NCBI GenBank assembly: GCA_036260665.1
Contig: DATAMF010000444.1
Span: 1 to 7,400, forward strand
Origin: DATAMF01 sp036260665
GTDB lineage: Bacteria > Chloroflexota > Anaerolineae > Aggregatilineales > Aggregatilineaceae
Direction: 5' to 3'
DNA: 7,400 bases
In this document: piece after piece, positions 1 through 5,100 of the stretch
Position numbering within the stretch: position 1 is the first letter of the stretch
Layout: each line of letters starts with the position of its first letter
Program-made: the position numbers and the translations under genes
Notes under the pieces: generated by a model
Database searches by the model: none
The model's input: only the letters and a program-made list of their open reading frames with translations
What the model was told of the DNA's origin: nothing

Positions 1-76
1 TTTCTCTACGATAGTGGGGAAAGGGGTAAATCCCTTAACTTGGTGCCTATGAGAGTTCGCTTTGCATCCCCTTTCC
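1..76. repeat. Degenerate C/G-rich interspersed repeat, inverted pair
   Basis: The stretch holds GGGGAAAGGGGTAAA (16-30) and an opposed CCCCTTTCC (68-76), so GGAAAGGGG (18-26) has an inverted partner about 40 nt away. The 13-mer GGAAAGGGGTAAA (18-30) recurs exactly at 7313-7325, and both copies have TTCTCT a short distance upstream. This marks it as a member of the same repeat family. No gene was seen in 1-124. No clear T-tailed terminator for the minus-strand hydrolase is visible here. Confidence 0.5.
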
Positions 77-124
77 TATCCCTTACCCACGTCTTCTGAG
101 ACACCGATCAACGGCTCGCCCCGC

Positions 125-907
125 TTAGTGTCCGGGCACCACCTGTAAACTGGCGGGCAGCGGTGTCCCTTTCACCCACGCGCGGATCATCGCGCTGAAC
201 AGATCAGGAGCCTCAACATTCCAGCCGTGTCCCACACCCGGCGCCAGCCGTCCCTGTGCCTGGGGCATCCGCCCCGCGATCACACCCACCGCCGGGGTGA
301 TGATTTTTGATTCGCGGCTGCCCGCCACAACCAGTGTCGGGTTGTCCACCTGGCGCAGCGCCGGTGGCACGCGAAAAACTGCCGCTTCTTTCCAGATGCG
401 GCGGTAGGCCTCCATCGACATCGCCAGCAGATTATCGATAAAAGCCGCCTGCATATCCGGCGTCAGGTGCAGCGCTTCAGCCTGCCGCTTCACCAACCCG
501 CGCCGCCGCAGCAGGATCGACATCAGCCACAATTGCGGCCTGAGCAGCACCCGGTTAGGCATCGGCGCAGCCGTGACCCCGCTCAGAATGACGCGATCCA
601 GCACCGGGGCATGCCGTTCCAGCAGCACCAGCGCGACATACCCGCCCAGCGACAGCCCGACGATGTGCGCGCGTCCGTGCGTAGCCTGGGCCTGGATGAT
701 CCGCGCGATCTGATCGGCGGTGTTTCCCAGCGACACCCAGCTTTCCTGGTTGCTCTTGCCATGACCGGGCAAATCAACCGTCAAACAGTGAAAATCGGTC
801 AGCGCGGCGGTTTGTCTTGCCCACATCCAGCCGCTGGCCCCCACGCCGTGCAAAAAAACAAGGCTGGGTGCGCCCGGTGTCCCGGTTTCCTCAACATAGA
901 GTGCCAT
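125..907 (-). CDS. Alpha/beta hydrolase (esterase/lipase-like)
   Basis: A 260-residue protein of the alpha/beta hydrolase fold, a normal length for the single-domain family, probably cytoplasmic (no signal peptide or membrane segment). In order: the oxyanion-hole HG motif (H20-G21) after strand beta3, VDLPGHGKS (44-52), the nucleophile elbow GLSLGG with Ser86, a helical cap region about 115-185, strand TLVVAGSRES (191-200), and GVGHGW with catalytic His227. At the usual acid position after beta6 the residue is Glu199 rather than the commoner Asp. The ATG at 905-907 is supported by GAGG (915-918 on the plus strand) with a 7-nt spacer. The fold is clear but the substrate is not; it could be an esterase, C-C hydrolase or haloperoxidase-like member. 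The gene is divergent from the 1247 gene, with about 340 nt between them. Confidence 0.88.
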   Translation of the reverse strand: MALYVEETGTPGAPSLVFLHGVGASGWMWARQTAALTDFHCLTVDLPGHGKSNQESWVSLGNTADQIARIIQAQATHGRAHIVGLSLGGYVALVLLERHAPVLDRVILSGVTAAPMPNRVLLRPQLWLMSILLRRRGLVKRQAEALHLTPDMQAAFIDNLLAMSMEAYRRIWKEAAVFRVPPALRQVDNPTLVVAGSRESKIITPAVGVIAGRMPQAQGRLAPGVGHGWNVEAPDLFSAMIRAWVKGTPLPASLQVVPGH

Positions 908-983
908 CGTTTTTCCTCGTTTAGGAATTAACCATTCAAGTTAGGCCGAACCAAGAAAATAATTCTCCACATCCTATGGGTTT

Positions 984-1025
984 GACTCCCCTTCCCTAAG
1001 GGAGGGGGCAAGGGGGGATGGGGTC
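984..1025. repeat. C/G-rich palindromic interspersed repeat
   Basis: GACTCCCCTTCCCTAAGG (984-1001) matches 16 of 18 positions of 7297-7314. It is followed by a G-rich arm, so that CCCCTTCCCT and AGGGAGGGG form a near-perfect palindrome with one bulge. It lies in the roughly 340-nt intergenic region 908-1246, between the divergent hydrolase genes. The rest of that region holds a promoter (1075-1103) and a leader. It is probably a dispersed non-coding repeat; no role can be read from the sequence. Confidence 0.6.
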
Positions 1026-1074
1026 AAGAAAATCTTGGCGCAGCCTTAGCCATCGAAGTTCACCATCCACGACC

Positions 1075-1103
1075 ATGACAAAATCGAACATCCGTGCTAT
1101 TAT
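1075..1103 (+). promoter_or_regulatory. Sigma70-like promoter for the 1247 gene
   Basis: ATGACA (1075-1080, five of six matches to TTGACA) is separated by 17 nt from TATTAT (1098-1103, five of six matches to TATAAT). Transcription would start near 1110, giving a leader of about 135 nt before the chosen start codon. A start near 1110 would also exclude the upstream in-frame ATG at 1106 as the translation start. Confidence 0.6.
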
Positions 1104-1146
1104 AGATGGAGGTGTTTGTTTGGCGAATCCCGCGCCGTGCCATAAT

Positions 1147-1179
1147 TCACGACGCGAAAATGCGCCTCACGACGCGAAA
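1147..1179 (+). repeat. 13-bp direct repeat in the leader of the 1247 gene
   Basis: TCACGACGCGAAA occurs exactly at 1147-1159 and 1167-1179, a 20-nt period close to two helical turns. Both copies lie downstream of the predicted transcription start and upstream of the start codon, a position that would suit binding of a repressor. That role is inference; a chance or slippage duplication is also possible. Confidence 0.6.
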
Positions 1180-1191
1180 TAAGCCTTTTTT

Positions 1192-1223
1192 CCCCTCAGA
1201 CCCGCTCCAAAGGGGGGGAGGGG
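1192..1223 (+). repeat. C/G-rich hairpin in leader
   Basis: CCCCTC (1192-1197) can pair with GAGGGG (1218-1223), preceded by a T6 run and containing a G7 run (1212-1218). It resembles a further decayed copy of the C/G-rich repeats at 984 and 7297. It ends about 15 nt before the Shine-Dalgarno site of the 1247 gene, so it could affect translation; this is inference. Confidence 0.4.
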
Positions 1224-1246
1224 ATCAGATCAACCATGAGGAAATG

Positions 1247-1945
1247 ATGATCGAGATCGTACCAGACAATGTCGATTCAGCCCTGCTCTATTTTCACACC
1301 CGCGCATCATCGGGGAACGAGATCACGCCGTTTATCGATGATCTCCGCCGCGAACTGCCCCACACCTACATTTGGGCGGGCGACGGCGGCATCTCGCCCG
1401 AACCGCTCATGGGCGAACAGGTCAGTTATGCCACTGAGAATCACCGCTTTTGGTTCGTCTTCCCCATGCACGGCAGCGGCAATGCGGATTTCGCCGCCAT
1501 GACCGAAGCCGTAGGTGCGGTGTTAGTCACCTGCGGCGGTTACATGAATACCTTTGTCGATCAGATCATGGCCCGTTTTCAGCTTCCGGCCTCACGCGTG
1601 GTGCTGTGCGGCCACCAGCACGGCGGCTGTGTCGCGTTGGCCGCCGCCATGATGCGCCGCCACGATCCGTTCGCCCTCACCGTCTTATTCGATCCCTGGC
1701 CGCTGGAAGCGCTTTACTTGCAGCATGAGCAGCATCTCCCGCCCACCCAGGTATTCTGCATCGATAATCAGTGGGTCCGTGACCGTGAAACGCAGCGCGG
1801 CGCAGAAACCCCGCTCTACCAGGTGTTGCAGCGCTATGGCATCCATGCGGACGGTGTGACGCTGCCAGAGGGCAAAGATCAACCCGATCAATTCATGTTC
1901 AGCGCCGCAGCCCACCAGATCAAGGCCCGGCTGTCCGAACTTTGA
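1247..1945 (+). CDS. Carboxylesterase-like alpha/beta fold protein, apparently non-catalytic
   Basis: A 232-residue protein whose layout follows phospholipase/carboxylesterases (COG0400 type). It has a first strand ending LLYFHTRASSG (13-23, where the family has HG), a middle FWFVFPMHGSG (68-78), an elbow-like VLCGHQHGG (119-127), a strand TQVFCIDNQ (167-175), and LPEGKDQ (206-212) before a terminal helix. Set against the family pattern GFSQGG / D / GGHE, the nucleophile position is Gln124, the acid position Gln175 and the base position Lys210. All three catalytic residues thus appear replaced, suggesting a binding or structural protein, or a divergent enzyme. The start was chosen because GAGG (1238-1241) lies 5 nt before the ATG at 1247. 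ATG 1244 is adjacent and only 2 nt from GAGG. The open frame extends back to 1106, but that part covers the promoter start point and repeat DNA. No signal peptide. Confidence 0.72.
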   Translation: MIEIVPDNVDSALLYFHTRASSGNEITPFIDDLRRELPHTYIWAGDGGISPEPLMGEQVSYATENHRFWFVFPMHGSGNADFAAMTEAVGAVLVTCGGYMNTFVDQIMARFQLPASRVVLCGHQHGGCVALAAAMMRRHDPFALTVLFDPWPLEALYLQHEQHLPPTQVFCIDNQWVRDRETQRGAETPLYQVLQRYGIHADGVTLPEGKDQPDQFMFSAAAHQIKARLSEL

Positions 1946-1972
1946 GAAGGGCAAATCAAACACGTTACGTAG

Positions 1973-1994
1973 GGGCAGGTTGGCCAACCTGCCC
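1973..1994. repeat. Perfect 22-bp palindrome between convergent genes
   Basis: GGGCAGGTTGG is followed directly by its exact reverse complement CCAACCTGCCC (11-bp arms, centre 1983/1984). It lies in the 61-nt gap between the ends of the 1247 gene and the MFS gene. No T-run follows on either strand, so it is not a classical intrinsic terminator, though it may still attenuate read-through. The GTAGGGGCAGG-type arm resembles short palindromic interspersed repeats found in many copies in some environmental genomes. Confidence 0.7.
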
Positions 1995-2006
1995 TGCACA
2001 ATTCAA

Positions 2007-3170
2007 TCAATCACCCGCCACCACTACCGGCTGAGCCGCTTCCCGTCGAGGTTGAATGGCATCTGCGAACACGAAAATGAGGCCAACCAGCGCCGCGATC
2101 ATCGCCAACGATACGCGCAGCGACAGTGCATCCGCGATCATGCCCACCAGCGGCGGCCCCGCGAGGAAGGCCGCATATCCAATCGTCGCCACGCCTGCCA
2201 GTCCCCGGCTTGAGGAGATGCCCGGTGTGTTGCCTGCCGCGCTGAACGCCAGCGGGATCACGTTCGCCAGCCCGATCCCCACCGCCGCGAATCCGAGCAG
2301 GACGATAGGCGTTTCCGGCACCAGCACCGCCAGCAGCAGCCCCAATCCCGCGATCAGCCCGCCAAACCGCACAATCCGGGTGGAATGAACGCGGCTGGTC
2401 AGCCAGTCGCCCGAAAAACGCCCGATAGTCATCATGATCGAAAAGGCAGCAAACCCAAACGCGGCAACGCTGGCTTCGGTGCCCACAATCTTTTTCAGAT
2501 ACACCGCGCTCCAGTCGCCCATTGAGCCTTCGCCCAGACCGGAGCAAAACGCGATCAAGCCAATCGGCCACAGCACGCGCGCCGGAATCTGGAACGGGGC
2601 TTCACGTTTGCCGGTAGTTTCGCCCTGGATATCCAACATCGACTGCGACGCAAACACCGCTAATCCACCAAACACCACCGCGACTATCGCAAAATGCGCC
2701 GACAGGCTCACCGCCAACTGCGCCATCACGGCCCCAATCGCTGCCCCGGCAAAGTTCCCGATGCTGTATGCCGCGTGGAACGAGGACATCAGCGGTTTTT
2801 GGCTTCGCCGCTCCACCTCGACGCCTTGCGCGTTCATCGCCACGTCCATCCCACTTTGGAACGCGCCCATGAGCAGCAGCCCCACACCTAAGGCCAGCGG
2901 ATGCGGCATAATCGCCAGCGAAAACACTGCCGCCGCCATGATCACCGCGCCGTAGGTGGTGACCTTCCGGCTGCCAAATCGTGCGATCATGCTGCTGGTG
3001 AGCGCCAGCCCAACCAGCACGCCCACCGATCCGCACAGCAGCACCAGTCCGAGTTCACCTTCGCTCAGATCAAATTTAGACTGGACTTCTGGAATCCGCG
3101 CCACCCAGTTTGCGAACAGCGCGCCATTGACAAAAAACATCATCAGAACAGCAAAACGTGGAGTTTTCAT
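2007..3170 (-). CDS. MFS transporter, YbjJ-like
   Basis: A 387-residue integral membrane protein with about 12 hydrophobic segments (roughly 5-25, 40-60, 70-90, 92-112, 134-154, 160-178, 200-215, 233-255, 266-284, 287-308, 322-345 and 352-372). This is the usual size for the major facilitator superfamily. Segments typical of the YbjJ/fucose-permease-like branch are NGALFANWVARIPEVQ (15-30), MDVAMNAQGVEVERR (108-122), SSFHAAYSIGNFAGA (129-143) and EGSMGDWSAVYLK (214-226). GRFSGDWLTSR (250-260) is the MFS motif A of the second half, and ARFGSRKV (63-70) is the first-half counterpart. It would move a small solute across the cytoplasmic membrane by secondary transport; the substrate cannot be read. 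ATG 3168-3170 has AGGA (plus strand 3175-3178) 4 nt upstream. It is divergent from the 65-residue gene and convergent with the esterase-like gene. Confidence 0.9.
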   Translation of the reverse strand: MKTPRFAVLMMFFVNGALFANWVARIPEVQSKFDLSEGELGLVLLCGSVGVLVGLALTSSMIARFGSRKVTTYGAVIMAAAVFSLAIMPHPLALGVGLLLMGAFQSGMDVAMNAQGVEVERRSQKPLMSSFHAAYSIGNFAGAAIGAVMAQLAVSLSAHFAIVAVVFGGLAVFASQSMLDIQGETTGKREAPFQIPARVLWPIGLIAFCSGLGEGSMGDWSAVYLKKIVGTEASVAAFGFAAFSIMMTIGRFSGDWLTSRVHSTRIVRFGGLIAGLGLLLAVLVPETPIVLLGFAAVGIGLANVIPLAFSAAGNTPGISSSRGLAGVATIGYAAFLAGPPLVGMIADALSLRVSLAMIAALVGLIFVFADAIQPRREAAQPVVVAGD

Positions 3171-3280
3171 GATTTCCTACGAAAGAGAGTGGTCCATCGA
3201 ACCTCATGAGTCTACCACGTTCGCCGCTCAAATTCACGCCTTAAGTTTGTTCAGGCACCAGCGGTGCTGCCGCCAAATGT

Positions 3281-3309
3281 TTGCAAACGAAGTGAGTTAT
3301 AAGTATAAT
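3281..3309 (+). promoter_or_regulatory. Sigma70-like promoter for the 65-residue gene
   Basis: TTGCAA (3281-3286), a 17-nt spacer and a perfect TATAAT (3304-3309) give a predicted start near 3316, about 45 nt before the start codon. The -35 lies inside the perfect 10-bp palindrome GTTTGCAAAC (3279-3288), which could be an operator or chance. No equally good promoter was seen in the other direction for the MFS gene in the 190-nt divergent gap. Confidence 0.65.
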
Positions 3310-3361
3310 AACAGCATCAATACAAAGCGCCAATCATATGGATTAAGCGCAGGAGCACGTG

Positions 3362-3559
3362 ATGGACCTCGATACCGTTTCCACAAAACATATCAATGAG
3401 TTGGAAAATCTGGTGAAAGACCTCTTGGCTGCTATGCGAAAGGCCAAGCTTCAAAAAGATCCCTTGGGCGAGCATTTGCGGCTGTTTGAACAAGAACTTG
3501 GCGATGTTCGACGCCAGCGCTTTGATGCCGCCAACCCCGACTATGAGCCTTACCGTTAA
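3362..3559 (+). CDS. Small helical protein, 65 residues, unknown function
   Basis: A short soluble, charged, predicted all-helical protein with no Cys, signal peptide or membrane segment. Residues 10-30 (HINELENLVKDLLAAMRKAK) look amphipathic and helical. A Pro at 34 breaks the helix, a second helix covers about 36-55, and the tail NPDYEPYR is polar and aromatic. I do not recognise the family. Support that it is real: AGGAG (3351-3355) sits 6 nt before ATG 3362, a TATAAT promoter lies upstream, and a terminator follows the stop directly. GTG 3359 is an alternative start but only 3 nt from the ribosome binding site. It appears to be a single-gene transcription unit; a two-helix bundle or an adaptor is possible, with no direct evidence. 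Confidence 0.75.
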   Translation: MDLDTVSTKHINELENLVKDLLAAMRKAKLQKDPLGEHLRLFEQELGDVRRQRFDAANPDYEPYR

Positions 3560-3562
3560 CAT

Positions 3563-3594
3563 AAAAAACCCGCCTGCTATCAGACGGGTCTTTT
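3563..3594. terminator. Bidirectional intrinsic terminator
   Basis: ACCCGCCTG (3568-3576) and CAGACGGGT (3581-3589) form a 9-bp stem with one C-A mismatch and a CTAT loop. On the plus strand CTTTTC follows; on the minus strand the stem is followed by T6 (plus-strand A run 3563-3568). It sits between the convergent ends of the 65-residue gene (stop at 3559) and the secreted protein gene (stop at 3620) and probably serves both. Confidence 0.85.
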
Positions 3595-3619
3595 CTCGTT
3601 TTCATCCAGCCTGTTAACC

Positions 3620-4912
3620 TTATGCCGGACACGCGCCCATCGTATCGCCGTGCGCCTCGTGTGCGGGCCACGCACTAATGGGGATCGTGATAGTGTTTCC
3701 CTTATGGCAGATGGTGATCATCTCTTCCTGAGTAGTTGTTTCTTCGGCTGGCACATCGGCAGGCGCGACTTCGGCAGTGGGCAGCGGTGTCGGCACGCTG
3801 GTCGGCGGAATAACCACCGGAGGCTTTAACGCCTCAATCGCCGCTTCCATGTCTTCCGGCGTGCCCGGCGCATGAATTTCAACGGCGCGCGGCATCAGAT
3901 CAATCGGCAGACTCATCAGCCGCTCCACGCCATACGGCTCCGCGCTAGCTGCGGGTCCGGTCACGTTGAGATCGGCATCCATGGGCATCGCGGCTTCAAA
4001 CCCCGCCGGGATCAACGTTTCTTCGCCGTCCACCGTCACAATCGCGTGGCCTTCGACCACCTGCACCACCATCTCGCCGCCCGGTTCCGCCTGGAAATAC
4101 ACCGTCGATCCCAGCTCAACCCGAACCCCGTTGATCAGCAGCGAAACCTGCGCCATGCCTTCTGGCGTCTGCACCAATACGCCGCTGTCCGGCGCTTCGG
4201 CGCACAGCGCGTCGTTCATGCCCGTGCGCAGTTTAATCGCCCGCATCGGGCCAAATCCGGCGGTGGCATCCTGCACAATTTCGAGGCTGTTGACATCCTC
4301 GGTACTGCTCACCAGCGGCGCATAGACCCAGCCGGATCCATCATCCGGCAGACTGACGCGCAGCCATGAGCCATCCGTATTCCGTCCATTCGCGCTCACC
4401 ACATCGCCCGGTTCCAGCTTACCGATCACCGTCGCATCGGGCTTCGGTTCGAGACGCACATTCACCCGGCTGTCCGCTGCAATGGTGACATCGAGTGTGC
4501 TGCCGACTACGACTTCATTTTCGATCTGAACATCCCCGAACAGCAGCAGGGTGAAATCCTCTTGCGAAGCGGTTTCCCCTTGAATCTGCATCAGCGCGAT
4601 GCCCCAGTTTTGCGACTCTAAATCCATGCTGCTGGCTTGCAGTGTCCGAATATCCACCACATCCGCCACATCGCCTTCAGCCTCAAATTGGAACCCGGCA
4701 ACATGCGCCTGTGCCTGTGCATTCAGCAGGCTGTGACCGTAACACACTTTGTTCCGGCCCACTTGCTGGCACTGCGTATCCACCATCTCAAACGCGGTAC
4801 GCACAATTTCAGCACATGGCGCATTGATCATGGATGTATTGGATTCTGATCGAACGGGTGTAGACACCCCCAGAATCAGCAGCAATGGTAGAATAAATCC
4901 GAAAGCTTTCAT
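3620..4912 (-). CDS. Secreted SH3b/FecR-like protein, paralog A
   Basis: A 430-residue exported protein. Residues 1-22 form a signal peptide (basic start, hydrophobic core FILPLLLILG, cleavage probably after VRS), with no lipobox. A conserved N-terminal domain (about 30-135) has Cys33, Cys48 and Cys57 in the pattern C-x14-C-x8-C-Y-G. An SH3b domain follows (about 140-203; VNVRLEPKPDATVIGKLEPGD, then GSWLRVSLPD and GWVYAPLVSS). Next come Cys237 and a FecR-like beta domain (about 243-312; GVLVQTPEGMAQVSL, VYFQAEPGG, VVEGHAIV). A Pro/Thr/Glu linker (about 363-397) leads to the C-terminal motif with C402-H403, H418, H421, D423 and C428. SH3b domains often bind cell-wall or protein ligands; the ligand here is unknown. 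The start is ATG 4910-4912 with AGGGGA (4919-4924) upstream. An in-frame ATG at 4966 would put 18 residues before the signal peptide and is unlikely. Paralogous to the 5101-6591 product. Confidence 0.85.
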   Translation of the reverse strand: MKAFGFILPLLLILGVSTPVRSESNTSMINAPCAEIVRTAFEMVDTQCQQVGRNKVCYGHSLLNAQAQAHVAGFQFEAEGDVADVVDIRTLQASSMDLESQNWGIALMQIQGETASQEDFTLLLFGDVQIENEVVVGSTLDVTIAADSRVNVRLEPKPDATVIGKLEPGDVVSANGRNTDGSWLRVSLPDDGSGWVYAPLVSSTEDVNSLEIVQDATAGFGPMRAIKLRTGMNDALCAEAPDSGVLVQTPEGMAQVSLLINGVRVELGSTVYFQAEPGGEMVVQVVEGHAIVTVDGEETLIPAGFEAAMPMDADLNVTGPAASAEPYGVERLMSLPIDLMPRAVEIHAPGTPEDMEAAIEALKPPVVIPPTSVPTPLPTAEVAPADVPAEETTTQEEMITICHKGNTITIPISAWPAHEAHGDTMGACPA

Positions 4913-5057
4913 GGCAATTCCCCTGATGAGCTTGTTACATTGAATATAACTGAAAATCCAATCCATGAGCCAGGATATTTACAGAATTTAGAAATACTTA
5001 ATGTTCAAGTGTCTTCAGCCATCAATCTTTATACCGCTTTGAGGCTTCGAATATCGC

Positions 5058-5093
5058 AAAAAAATAAAAAAGGACCGGGTTGCTGCCCGGTCC
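5058..5093 (-). terminator. Intrinsic terminator after paralog B
   Basis: A perfect 8-bp stem GGACCGGG (5072-5079) / CCCGGTCC (5086-5093) with a 6-nt loop is followed, reading the minus strand, by a long T tract (plus-strand A-rich 5058-5071). It lies just 3' of the stop of the 5101-6591 gene and should end its transcript before the downstream paralog. The interval 4913-5057 holds no gene; a TATATT box is visible on the minus strand but without a convincing -35. Confidence 0.9.
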
Positions 5094-5100
5094 CATCTGT

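Noticed and set aside
1106..1246. Upstream extension of the esterase-like protein starting at ATG 1106
   Set aside because: The predicted transcript starts near 1110, the extension crosses repeat DNA and encodes unlikely sequence, and a good ribosome site serves ATG 1247.
2434..2955. Plus-strand open frames opposite the MFS gene
   Set aside because: They have Ala/Pro/Thr-rich antisense composition and no start signals, while the minus strand encodes a clear 12-segment transporter.
4913..5057. TATATT on the minus strand as promoter of the 3620-4912 gene
   Set aside because: No acceptable -35 hexamer at 16-18 nt was found, so it was not listed as a feature.
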